From Faecalibacter bovis (lineage in GTDB: Bacteria > Bacteroidota > Bacteroidia > Flavobacteriales > Weeksellaceae), in contig NZ_CP072842.1 in NCBI RefSeq assembly GCF_017948305.1, positions 2,176,501 to 2,240,500 of the forward strand: 64,000 nucleotides of DNA, in the 5' to 3' direction. Positions 7,516 through 15,844 of this stretch are shown here, piece by piece (within the stretch, counting starts at the first letter, position 1; each line of letters begins with the position of its first letter). Made by a program: the position numbers and the translations under genes. The notes under the pieces were generated by a model that did not search any database, had not been told where the DNA came from, and saw nothing but the letters and a program-made list of their open reading frames with translations.

Positions 7516-10500
7516 TTGAAAATAGTCAGAAGATTAGGAAGAGTAATTTTAGTATGTATCATATTCATACTGACACTTTTATTGTGTGCTTCTATTGCGA
7601 TTCAGGTCCCTGCAGTTCAATCAAAAGTTGCAAAATTTGCAATGGAAAAACTAAATAAATCTCTTAATACTCGAATGTATGTTGATTCGGTTGATATAGA
7701 TTTTTTTGGTAAAATATATTTAAATGATATTTCTATTAAAGATGATCGTGATTTAGATTTTATCACAGGACGTCAATTACAAACTTCATTAAGTGTTTGG
7801 TCTATTATATCAAACCCTGATTATATAAATCTTAAAGAGGTTAAATTAGTAGAGCCTAATATACAGGTTATCACATACAAAGGTGATTCGGTTAGTAATT
7901 TTATCAAATTTGTAAATGGTTTTAGTTCTGATAAACCAAAAGATCCAACACGAATTTTTAAGTTAGATGGTGATTTTTTTATTAAAAATGGTAAGGTTTC
8001 TATCATCAATCAAAATTCAGGAAATGTTTGGCTTAAATCTCATAATCTTCAGTTGCATATTTTAGATTTTAAATTAGTTGGAGGTGATATTACCGGTGAA
8101 TTAGCTAATTTTTGTTTTGAAGCAGAACGAAATGGAGAGAAGTATAGCGTGAAAAATTTTACCGGAAAAGTTCATTATTCGGATAAAGAAATTCGTGTTG
8201 ATAATTTGAACATGCGAACAGCAGAATCTGTTTTACATGGTCATTTATTAATGAGCTATAAACAACCTTCCGACATGTCAGATTTTAATAATAAAGTTTT
8301 CTGGGATGTTTTCTTTGATCGTGGTTCGGTTATAAATTTCAAGGATATACGATATTTTACAAATTTATTTGACAAAAATAATTCAGTTGAGGTTTATGGT
8401 AAAGTGGATGGAACTTTAAATAATCTAAATTTTAAGAATTTTGAACTGAAAGGTGGCGATAATTATATTGGTGCAAATCATTTGAATTTGACTGATATGA
8501 TGAATGGTTCATTGCTGAAAATAAAAACTAATAATCTTAAAGCGAATACATCTTATCAAAAATTAACTTCGTTATTACCGACTTTTGTTTCTACAAAAAT
8601 TCCAGTTTTTATTCAACGTTTCGGAAACATGAATTATCGTGGAGATTTAATGTTAAATCCTTCTACGATTTCTATTGATGGTTACGCGATTACGGCTTTG
8701 GGAGATGCAGATGTTAAGGCGGAATTAATCAATTATAAAAATCCAAAATCGATGTTGTATTCTGGTACAATCGATGCTAAAAATCTAAACATTCAGCAAA
8801 TTGCAGATGTAAAAGATTTAGGATATGTAAGTGGTAAATTTAAATTTAACGGAGCAGGAACAGACATTGCTAAAATGAAATTAGATCTTGATGGTGGCTT
8901 ACGCTACATAGATTTAATGGGGAAACGTTACAATAATATTACGGTTGATGGTGAGATAAAAAATAACTCGTTTAACGGTCTTTTTGATATTAAAGATCCA
9001 AATCTTAACGCTCAATTAAATGGTAGAATAAACTTTAGTGGTAAACCGTATGATTTTGATTTTACTTCAAAAATTAGAGAAATTAATCTTGATTTCTTAG
9101 GTATAACTAAAAACATGAAAGCGGTTGTTCGTGGTGACGTTACTGGAGATTTTTCGTTAACTAACCTGAATGATTTACGTGGAAATATTGATTTACGAAA
9201 TGTTTATTTCAGATCAAAAAAAGACACCATTAGTTTCGATCATATTACATTAAATTCTGTCGTTGATGGGAATCGTAAAATTATGGATCTAAATGTACCA
9301 AATTACATGAATGCCACAATCGATGGGAAATTTAAGGTAACGGAAGTTGTTAATGTGATTAATAATTCATTGGTTCCGTTAGTTCCATCGTTTAAACAGA
9401 AAAAGGTTAGTCCAGGTCAACAATTTAATTTTGATGTTTACGTTGAACAAAATTTATTAAGTTATTTTGATGAGTCCATTAAAATTGAACCTGAAACACG
9501 TATTCAAGGTTTTATTGATTCGGATCAAAATAAACTAGATGTTAAGTTAGATACGCCTGGGATTTCTTATGCTGGAATCGAACTGTTTCAGTCAAAAGTT
9601 AATCTGAATACATTAGAAGAGACAAATAATTTAAACGCAAAAATAGATAGTTTAAAAGTTAGTGGAATTACGATTAAGGATATTGACATTCGTTCAATTC
9701 CTAAAAATGATACATTATTAGTTGAAACTGATTTTAAGATTGGTGATTTAAATCCAGTTGATTTTAATTTAAATCTTTATCATACCGTTTCGGATAAAAG
9801 AGAATATTACATTTTTGGTTTTTCACCGTCAACAATTACGATTGATTCGACAAAATGGAGTATCAATCCGAAAAATGATCGTCAGTCAAACCGTATGATT
9901 TTAAATCCTGTGAAAAAATCATTCATGGTTCAGGATTTGGTTTTAGAATCGGATGATCAGCATTTAGATATTACAGGAGTTTTCTATGAAAAAGAAAATT
10001 TCAACTTTAATGCAAACTTTAACCAGTTACATTTAGATAAAATTATACCTAAAGCACTTTTAGGAAAACTAGAATTAGAAGGTATTGCTAATGGTCAAGT
10101 TAATGTTGTTCGCACAAAAGAAAAATTAGAACCGACCTTACAAACTACTGTTTCAGGTTTAGAATTGAATAACTTTTTACTTGGAGATTTATCTTTAAAT
10201 GGGGGGTATAATATAGAAGATAATCGTTTCAACTTTGATTTAAGTTTACTTCGTGAAAATATTGAATCTGTTAAAGCTAACGGAGATATAATCAATAAAC
10301 CATCTGGTCCTGAACTTGATATTTATGCAAATTTAGATGACTTTCACGTTGATTTCTTAGAAGGTTTCTTAGGTTCAGTTTTCTCTAATATGCGTGGAAA
10401 AATGTCAGGAGATGTTCATATCGATGGTCCATTAACTTTGCCAAATTTAAATGGTGATTTAGTTGCAAAGGATTTAGGTATGAAAGTGAATTTCCTTGGT

Positions 10501-12093
10501 GTGGATTATTTATTTGAAGGAGAAAATAGTTTGTTCGTTTCCAAAGAAGGTAATAGACAAGGTATTATCATGTTAGATGATGTAAAAGTGAAAGATACAG
10601 CATTTAATACGACTGGTGTTGTCAATGGTGCGTTGCTTTTCCGTAATATTAGCGAATGGGGTTTAAACTTACAATTTGACGCTGATAATCTATTGGTCAT
10701 GAACACAACAATCAAGGATAATGAGTTGTTTTATGGTAAAATATTTGCACAAGGGGATGTGTTAATGATGGGGCCGGTAGATCAATTAGGAATCTACGGT
10801 AATGCAACAATTGTAGGAAATTCCGAATTAACGATTAATACAGGTAGTACAACCATCGAAAGCGAAAGTAATTTAGTTCGTTTCGTTCCTGATCAAACGG
10901 TTTTAGTTGCTGATAAAATTGAAAATCGTATCAAAGGTATGACGATAGATTTGTCGATTAATGCATATCCTAATGCGCAAGTTAATTTAGTATTTGATGC
11001 GGCTACAAACGATAAGGCTTCAGCTCGTGGAACAGCCGAAAATCTTAGATTCTTGATGAATAATACGGGTCTAAGTTTAACTGGAGTTTATAATATTGAA
11101 AGCGGAATTTATGAATTCCGTCAAATACCTTTAATTCCAAAAGATTTTAAAGTTGCAAAAGGTTCTGCAGTTCAGTTTTCTGGAAATCCGATGGATGCTA
11201 CACTTCAAATTCATGCAATTTACGAACGTAGTGTTTCAAATGTTGGGGATTATTTAGGAATTGGATTTTCGCAAATTTATGATACTGAATTATCAATAGA
11301 TATTACAGAAACTTTAGCTAAACCACAAATTGATTTCGGACTTACGTTACCAAATGCAGGATCAGATATTAATTCTCAGTTGCAATCAAAGTTTCGTTCA
11401 AATCAAGAAGAGCAAATGATGCAATTCTCATATATCTTACTTACTGGTAAGTTTGGAGATGCTTTAGATATTACTTCAGGAGTTACAAGTACGGCTGCCG
11501 ATATTGGTTTGTCAACTATTGCAGGTATGCTTTCATCTATTATTAATGGAGTAAATATCGATTTAGAATACGTTGGTGGAAGTCAGCAATCTGGTACTAA
11601 TGACAAGTTAAGATATTCTTTAAGTTATCAGATTAACGAACGATTACGTATTCGTGGAGCTTACGGGATGGCTGTTAGAAATCAGTATGTAGAAAATTTT
11701 GATGGTAATCTTGACTTAACTTACGATGTTTCAAAAGCTAATAATGGTTCTTTAGTTTTAAATGCTTTTACAAAGCCAACTACTTTTGGGATTCAGCAAT
11801 TCACCGGTAATTCGATGATGAACCAAAGTTATGGTGCAGGTATTACGTACAATGCTTCGTTTGATAATTTCAGAGAATTTATCGGTGAAAAACATCAGAA
11901 AAAAGAAGCTAAAGCTATCATTAAAGCAAATGCTGAAGAAGTTACTCCTGTAAAAAAAGATACTATAAAAGAGAACAAACCTGTTTCTTTAAATGATTCT
12001 TTATCTGGACATCCAGTTTCTAAAAACAAAGAATCTAATCTCAACGAAGAAAAACCTAAAAAGGCCGGAAGAGGACTCGTTAGAATGCGATAA
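7516..12093 (+). CDS. tamB: TamB-like translocation and assembly module protein (AsmA/DUF490)
   Basis: A 1525-residue protein with an N-terminal signal anchor (about residues 7-29) followed by very long repetitive beta structure, as in TamB and other bridge-like lipid-transfer proteins spanning the periplasm. The C-terminal DUF490/TamB domain is visible from about residue 1050 (YGNATIVGNSELTINTG, IGFSQIYDTELSIDITETLAKP, SYILLTGKFGDA), followed by a Lys/Glu-rich tail rather than a terminal Phe. The start is a TTG at 7516; no ATG or GTG occurs in frame upstream after the divergent tsaD start region. In Bacteroidota the TamA partner is usually encoded elsewhere. The role would be outer-membrane protein assembly or phospholipid transport; which one is not decided by sequence. 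Confidence 0.9.
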   Translation: MKIVRRLGRVILVCIIFILTLLLCASIAIQVPAVQSKVAKFAMEKLNKSLNTRMYVDSVDIDFFGKIYLNDISIKDDRDLDFITGRQLQTSLSVWSIISNPDYINLKEVKLVEPNIQVITYKGDSVSNFIKFVNGFSSDKPKDPTRIFKLDGDFFIKNGKVSIINQNSGNVWLKSHNLQLHILDFKLVGGDITGELANFCFEAERNGEKYSVKNFTGKVHYSDKEIRVDNLNMRTAESVLHGHLLMSYKQPSDMSDFNNKVFWDVFFDRGSVINFKDIRYFTNLFDKNNSVEVYGKVDGTLNNLNFKNFELKGGDNYIGANHLNLTDMMNGSLLKIKTNNLKANTSYQKLTSLLPTFVSTKIPVFIQRFGNMNYRGDLMLNPSTISIDGYAITALGDADVKAELINYKNPKSMLYSGTIDAKNLNIQQIADVKDLGYVSGKFKFNGAGTDIAKMKLDLDGGLRYIDLMGKRYNNITVDGEIKNNSFNGLFDIKDPNLNAQLNGRINFSGKPYDFDFTSKIREINLDFLGITKNMKAVVRGDVTGDFSLTNLNDLRGNIDLRNVYFRSKKDTISFDHITLNSVVDGNRKIMDLNVPNYMNATIDGKFKVTEVVNVINNSLVPLVPSFKQKKVSPGQQFNFDVYVEQNLLSYFDESIKIEPETRIQGFIDSDQNKLDVKLDTPGISYAGIELFQSKVNLNTLEETNNLNAKIDSLKVSGITIKDIDIRSIPKNDTLLVETDFKIGDLNPVDFNLNLYHTVSDKREYYIFGFSPSTITIDSTKWSINPKNDRQSNRMILNPVKKSFMVQDLVLESDDQHLDITGVFYEKENFNFNANFNQLHLDKIIPKALLGKLELEGIANGQVNVVRTKEKLEPTLQTTVSGLELNNFLLGDLSLNGGYNIEDNRFNFDLSLLRENIESVKANGDIINKPSGPELDIYANLDDFHVDFLEGFLGSVFSNMRGKMSGDVHIDGPLTLPNLNGDLVAKDLGMKVNFLGVDYLFEGENSLFVSKEGNRQGIIMLDDVKVKDTAFNTTGVVNGALLFRNISEWGLNLQFDADNLLVMNTTIKDNELFYGKIFAQGDVLMMGPVDQLGIYGNATIVGNSELTINTGSTTIESESNLVRFVPDQTVLVADKIENRIKGMTIDLSINAYPNAQVNLVFDAATNDKASARGTAENLRFLMNNTGLSLTGVYNIESGIYEFRQIPLIPKDFKVAKGSAVQFSGNPMDATLQIHAIYERSVSNVGDYLGIGFSQIYDTELSIDITETLAKPQIDFGLTLPNAGSDINSQLQSKFRSNQEEQMMQFSYILLTGKFGDALDITSGVTSTAADIGLSTIAGMLSSIINGVNIDLEYVGGSQQSGTNDKLRYSLSYQINERLRIRGAYGMAVRNQYVENFDGNLDLTYDVSKANNGSLVLNAFTKPTTFGIQQFTGNSMMNQSYGAGITYNASFDNFREFIGEKHQKKEAKAIIKANAEEVTPVKKDTIKENKPVSLNDSLSGHPVSKNKESNLNEEKPKKAGRGLVRMR

Positions 12094-12100
12094 AAAAAAA

Positions 12101-12129
12101 GAGTTTATTGTTGGTTAGACAATAAACTC
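12101..12129. terminator. Strong hairpin with the T run on the minus-strand side
   Basis: Perfect 11-bp stem GAGTTTATTGT / ACAATAAACTC, 7-nt loop. On the plus strand it is followed by GCGCAAAC, not by T. The homopolymer (A9 at 12092-12100) precedes it, so the canonical terminator orientation is for transcription on the minus strand, though it may still stop tamB transcripts or protect their 3' ends. Confidence 0.5.
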
Positions 12130-12218
12130 GCGCAAACAAACAAAAGTGATTAGTTCTTAATAAATTAGAACTTCAATTCAACAAATCTAAATATATTAAA
12201 TAAATCATTAAAAATAAT

Positions 12219-12250
12219 TTTGTCCCTTGTGAGTATTATTTATATTTTTG
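12219..12250 (+). promoter_or_regulatory. Canonical Bacteroidota promoter for the Lrp operon
   Basis: TTTG at 12219-12222, a 20-bp spacer, then TATTTTTG at 12243-12250. The leader to the ATG at 12307 is about 50 nt and carries an AGGA ribosome-binding site. A small inverted repeat AGTTCT/AGAACT lies upstream (12152-12172). Confidence 0.8.
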
Positions 12251-12306
12251 CTAAAAATTAAACTGATTTTTTGTTAAAATAATAATAATAGGCAAAAACA
12301 AGGAAA

Positions 12307-12777
12307 ATGAATTACGTAATTGATGAAGTTGATAAGAAGATTTTAATGTATTTAATTGATAATACAAGAATGCCTTTTACAGAAATAGCGAAAAAAATGA
12401 ATGTTTCGGCAGGAACTATTCACGTTCGTGTAAAAAAATTAGAAGAAGCAGGTATTATTAAAGGAACTACACTAATTACTGATTATGATAAAATGGGATA
12501 CCAGTTCGTTGCTTATGTTGGTTTACTTTTAACGAAGACAAGCAAAACTCAACGAGTGATTGATGAGTTATACAAAATCCCTAACGTAACAGTTGTTCAC
12601 GTTGTTTCAGGAAAATATAATATTTTTTGTAAAATTCGTGCAAAAGATACTGGTGATGCAAAAGAAGTTATCTATAGAATTGATCAAATTGATGATGTTT
12701 TAAGAACAGAATCTATGATCTCTTTAGAAGAGTCATTTAATGACAAAAATAGATTGATGCATTCAATTTTTCAGTAA
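12307..12777 (+). CDS. Lrp/AsnC family transcriptional regulator
   Basis: A 156-residue regulator with an N-terminal winged HTH (residues 5-60, MPFTEIAKKMNVSAGTIHVRVKKLEEAGIIKG) and a C-terminal RAM domain (about 70-140, VYAYVGLLL-like strand and VVHVVSGKYNIFCKIRAKD). Members form octamers that sense amino acids. It has its own canonical promoter and is followed 34 bp later by an NrtR-like gene, so the two are probably cotranscribed. The next metabolic gene downstream is L-serine dehydratase, which makes amino-acid sensing a reasonable but unproven theme. Many Flavobacteriia have this Lrp as an essential-like conserved gene. Confidence 0.93.
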   Translation: MNYVIDEVDKKILMYLIDNTRMPFTEIAKKMNVSAGTIHVRVKKLEEAGIIKGTTLITDYDKMGYQFVAYVGLLLTKTSKTQRVIDELYKIPNVTVVHVVSGKYNIFCKIRAKDTGDAKEVIYRIDQIDDVLRTESMISLEESFNDKNRLMHSIFQ

Positions 12778-12811
12778 AATTTTAAGGAATCGTATTTAAC
12801 CTAATCCACAA

Positions 12812-13513
12812 ATGACAGCAGAAGAAAAAGATATATTCTTTCAAGTTGCACTTTGTTCAAGTCTTGTTTTATTTGGATTTGACGGTGATGAACTTAAAGT
12901 TTTAGTGTATAAAAAGGCTAGTGAACCTTTTAAAGGTGCTTTAGTTTTACCAGGAAAGTATATTGCACCAGATGTTAGTAACGATCAGGCAATTCACGAA
13001 TTACTTACAGAAAAAATTGCATACAACGAACACGAAACTTATATCGAGCAGTTAAAAGCTTTTACAAAAGTTTTCCGTAATCCTATGGGGCGTGTTGTAA
13101 ATGTTGCTTATTATGCTTTGGTAAAATTAACTCCAGAAATTGAGGAAAAAGTTAAAAATCAAGGTGGTGAATGGTTCCCTTACGACAGAGTTCCTGATCT
13201 TGCATTTGATCATAACGAAATTATTCAATACGCTAAAGAACGTGTTAAACGTAGAGTAAAACGTCGTCCAGTAGGATTTAACCTTTTACCAGAAGAATTT
13301 ACGATCGCTCAATTACAAAGTCTTTATGAAAAAGCTTTGAATAGAGAATTAGATAAACGAAATTTTCGTAAAAAGATTTTCAATTCAAACTTAATTATAG
13401 AAACGGGTAATACAACTGATCCAAAACTTCACCGTAAAGTGTCTAAATTATACCGTTTCGATGAAGAGAAGTATGAAAAATTAAGTTTAAAAGGTTACGA
13501 TTTCCTTTTCTAA
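12812..13513 (+). CDS. Nudix-domain transcriptional regulator (NrtR/AraR-like)
   Basis: A 233-residue two-domain protein: an N-terminal Nudix fold (about 10-145) and a C-terminal winged helix (about 155-230, LPEEFTIAQLQSLYEKALNRELDKRNFRKKI), the arrangement of NrtR. The Nudix box is degenerate: the expected RE..EE..G reads HELLTEKIAYNE after GKYIAPDVSND, so hydrolysis is unlikely and the domain probably binds a ligand. Known relatives sense ADP-ribose (NAD control) or arabinose (AraR of Bacteroides). No NAD or sugar genes are adjacent. It follows lrp and is 11 bp ahead of a membrane protein gene. Ligand and targets are unknown. Confidence 0.87.
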   Translation: MTAEEKDIFFQVALCSSLVLFGFDGDELKVLVYKKASEPFKGALVLPGKYIAPDVSNDQAIHELLTEKIAYNEHETYIEQLKAFTKVFRNPMGRVVNVAYYALVKLTPEIEEKVKNQGGEWFPYDRVPDLAFDHNEIIQYAKERVKRRVKRRPVGFNLLPEEFTIAQLQSLYEKALNRELDKRNFRKKIFNSNLIIETGNTTDPKLHRKVSKLYRFDEEKYEKLSLKGYDFLF

Positions 13514-13524
13514 CAGTAAGAAAT

Positions 13525-14010
13525 ATGACACATAAAGAAAGTCAAAATCAAGAAATCGAAAGAGACGATATTTTTGACAGAAGTAATTTAATTAACCAAT
13601 CAAGAGAATCTAGTCACGCCATTCATGAAGGTAACGGGAAATCTCTTTGGTTTAAATTAATGTTTTACTTCATGTTATTTGTAGTAGGAAGTTTAATTTA
13701 TCGTGGATATGTTTTATACTCAACGAATGATTATTTATTCCGCTCGTTTTTAAATGAAGATGCGCCAGAAATGCCTCAGTGGTATCCAATTACAACGTTG
13801 GTTTTATCAATTTTAGCATTGGTTGGATTGTTTTTAACGTATGCGTTCAAAAAAATAGGTCCAATCTTAGTTGTAGCAACTTTATTTATTTCTGCAACAG
13901 TTCAGCCAGAATTTATGGCAGACGGAACCTTATATACATTGTTTGCGTTATTCGTATTCATTGGATACGGTTTAGCAGTAATTTATCCTTATTGGCATAA
14001 ATTTAAATAG
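13525..14010 (+). CDS. Conserved membrane protein of unknown function
   Basis: A 161-residue protein with a polar N-terminus of about 40 residues and four predicted membrane helices (about 43-63, 86-107, 111-128 and 134-154). It starts 11 bp after the NrtR-like gene, so it belongs to the lrp operon, and ends at a strong terminator. I do not recognise a family. Its charged N-terminal tail is probably cytoplasmic. No catalytic motif is visible. Confidence 0.8.
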   Translation: MTHKESQNQEIERDDIFDRSNLINQSRESSHAIHEGNGKSLWFKLMFYFMLFVVGSLIYRGYVLYSTNDYLFRSFLNEDAPEMPQWYPITTLVLSILALVGLFLTYAFKKIGPILVVATLFISATVQPEFMADGTLYTLFALFVFIGYGLAVIYPYWHKFK

Positions 14011-14027
14011 AAATATATTTTCAAAAG

Positions 14028-14060
14028 AAAAACACCTTTCAAACGAAAGGTGTTTTTTTT
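14028..14060 (+). terminator. Intrinsic terminator ending the lrp operon
   Basis: Stem AAAAACACCTTTC / GAAAGGTGTTTTT (13 bp, loop AAAC) followed by more T. Confidence 0.9.
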
Positions 14061-14177
14061 ATTTAATAATAATTCTTAATTATTTTTTCATTTTAATTAA
14101 AAATTTTACCTAGATATTTTCTATGTTGAAAATCCAATTATCTTTGTTAAAGGAAAAAATATAAAACAAACAGAATT

Positions 14178-15593
14178 ATGGAGTGTATCTCGGTTTTCGA
14201 TATGCTAAAGATTGGTATTGGCCCATCAAGTTCACATACTTTAGGTCCATGGCGTGCTGCTGAACGTTTTATAAAAGAAATAAAAGCTGCAAATATTTTT
14301 AATAATGTCAATAAAATAAAAGTTGACCTATACGGTTCATTATCATTAACTGGTAAAGGTCACGCAACAGATTTTGCAGTCATGTTAGGCTTGTCAGGCG
14401 CTGATCCTGAGTATATTCCTGTAGAGGATATATCTAATGTTATAGATCAAATTAAAATAACAAATTTATTAAAATTTGGAAATGAAATAGATATTAGTTT
14501 CAATCCAGAAACCGATATTGTATTTAATAGAAATTTTTTACCGTTTCATGCAAATGGTTTAAAATTTACTGCATTTACAGATGATCAAGTTATAGAATCT
14601 GTATTTTATTCAATTGGGGGTGGTTTTGTTACAAAGGAAGAAGATGATAATAATATTACATCAGACCAAGGAACATTCCCATACTTATTCAATAATTCAA
14701 ATGAGTTATTAGAGTTTTGTAATCAACAAAACAAATCTATTTCTGAAATCATGTTTGAAAATGAAAAATCATTAAGAACTGAAGAAGAAATTGATCGTGA
14801 ATTAATGCGCATTTGGAACACGATGTTAGAATGTATGTACATTGGTTGCCATACAGAAGGGATTTTACCTGGAGGTTTGAATGTAAAACGTCGTGCTTAT
14901 GATATGCATCTAAATTTAAAAGGTGCATTACCTTACGAAACGCCACAGGAATGGTTACAAACTATTCGTAAAACAAAAGTGTATTTCCGCCAAATCCTTA
15001 AATGGGTTTCTTGCTTTGCATTAGCCGTTAATGAAGTAAATGCTTCATTAGGTCGTGTTGTTACAGCACCTACAAACGGAAGTTCAGGAGTTATACCTGC
15101 TGTTTTGATGTATTATTTAGTAATTGAAAATCACAAAGCAGGTGAGAAGGAAATTAAACAATTTCTAACGACTGCTGGTGTTATAGGTTCAATTTTCAAA
15201 AAAGGAGCAACAATCTCAGCAGCGATGGGAGGTTGTCAAGCAGAAATTGGAGTATCTTCTGCAATGGCAGCAGCAGCTTTATGTGAATTGATGGGTGGAA
15301 CACCTGCGCAGGTTACTATGGCAGCAGAAATTGCAATGGAACACCATTTAGGATTAACGTGTGATCCGATTGGTGGTTTGGTTCAAATTCCTTGTATAGA
15401 ACGTAACACAATGGGAGCTATTAAAGCGATTAATGCGGCTGAACTTGCTCTTGATACAGATCCTTTAAATGCAAAAGTACCATTAGATAAAGTTGTAAAT
15501 ACAATGTGGGAAACAGCGAAGGATATGAATAATAAATACAAAGAAACTTCTGAAGGAGGTTTAGCAGTTGCAGTAAATATTGCAGATTGTTAA
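14178..15593 (+). CDS. sdaA: L-serine ammonia-lyase (iron-sulfur L-serine dehydratase)
   Basis: A 471-residue single-chain [4Fe-4S] L-serine dehydratase converting L-serine to pyruvate and ammonia in the cytosol. The N-terminal beta domain starts [20 protein letters not shown]. The alpha domain carries [12 protein letters not shown] and the cluster cysteines Cys353 (GGCQAEIG), Cys395 (LTCDPIGG) and Cys406 (QIPCIERN). The protein ends in Cys471, matching the family's tail-in-mouth ligand, where the C-terminal cysteine caps the cluster until serine displaces it. It is monocistronic, lying between the lrp-operon terminator and the helicase leader. Confidence 0.96.
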   Translation: MECISVFDMLKIGIGPSSSHTLGPWRAAERFIKEIKAANIFNNVNKIKVDLYGSLSLTGKGHATDFAVMLGLSGADPEYIPVEDISNVIDQIKITNLLKFGNEIDISFNPETDIVFNRNFLPFHANGLKFTAFTDDQVIESVFYSIGGGFVTKEEDDNNITSDQGTFPYLFNNSNELLEFCNQQNKSISEIMFENEKSLRTEEEIDRELMRIWNTMLECMYIGCHTEGILPGGLNVKRRAYDMHLNLKGALPYETPQEWLQTIRKTKVYFRQILKWVSCFALAVNEVNASLGRVVTAPTNGSSGVIPAVLMYYLVIENHKAGEKEIKQFLTTAGVIGSIFKKGATISAAMGGCQAEIGVSSAMAAAALCELMGGTPAQVTMAAEIAMEHHLGLTCDPIGGLVQIPCIERNTMGAIKAINAAELALDTDPLNAKVPLDKVVNTMWETAKDMNNKYKETSEGGLAVAVNIADC

Positions 15594-15613
15594 TTTTTGC
15601 TCAGAAATCATAT

Positions 15614-15667
15614 AAAGTTAGGGAATATAGAAAATAGTTTTTTAATTCAAATATATTCCTTAACTTT
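15614..15667. other. Inverted repeat overlapping the helicase promoter
   Basis: AAAGTTAGGGAATAT (15614-15628) pairs with ATATTCCTTAACTTT (15653-15667) with one G-T mismatch. The right arm overlaps the -7 box TAACTTTG (15661-15668). It could act as an sdaA 3' hairpin, or as an operator. Confidence 0.5.
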
Positions 15668-15668
15668 G
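15661..15668 (+). promoter_or_regulatory. Promoter -7 box for the DEAD-box helicase
   Basis: TAACTTTG matches TAnnTTTG and would place the transcription start near 15675, giving a leader of about 165 nt before the start codon at 15841. Confidence 0.65.
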
Positions 15669-15674
15669 CACAGC

Positions 15675-15840
15675 TTTACATAAGGGTAAAGTACGGATGT
15701 AAAAGAATTCATTTAGGGATTTTTCGGCTGCTCAGCCATTTAATTTTATTCTTTCATATCTGTTGGTTATAATATAATATTAAAATAAACCGAGATATGA
15801 AAAACATAAATGAATTTTCATGCTCGGTCAATTATCTAAC
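15675..15840 (+). promoter_or_regulatory. Long structured 5' leader of the helicase mRNA
   Basis: The leader contains a short GC hairpin GGCTG-CT-CAGCC (about 15727-15738) and a strong stem ACCGAGATATGAAAA (15789-15803) with TTTTCATGCTCGGT (15815-15828), one base bulged, ending 12 nt before the start codon. A 15-codon upstream ORF (15797-15844) runs through the hairpin. Cold-shock helicases of the DeaD/CsdA group often have long regulated leaders; function here is inferred. Confidence 0.55.
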
Positions 15841-15844
15841 ATGA
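15797..15844 (+). CDS. Candidate leader peptide (15 codons) overlapping the helicase start
   Basis: ATG at 15797 opens MKNINEFSCSVNYLT and stops at TGA 15842-15844, overlapping the helicase ATG (15841-15843) in an ATGA arrangement that permits translational coupling. Its start codon is in the 5' arm of the leader hairpin. No strong ribosome-binding site is visible, so it may be chance. Confidence 0.35.
   Translation: MKNINEFSCSVNYLT

Noticed and set aside
13779-14000. A 73-codon frame overlapping the lrp-operon membrane protein
   Set aside because: It is an alternative frame within a well-supported membrane protein and has no start context.
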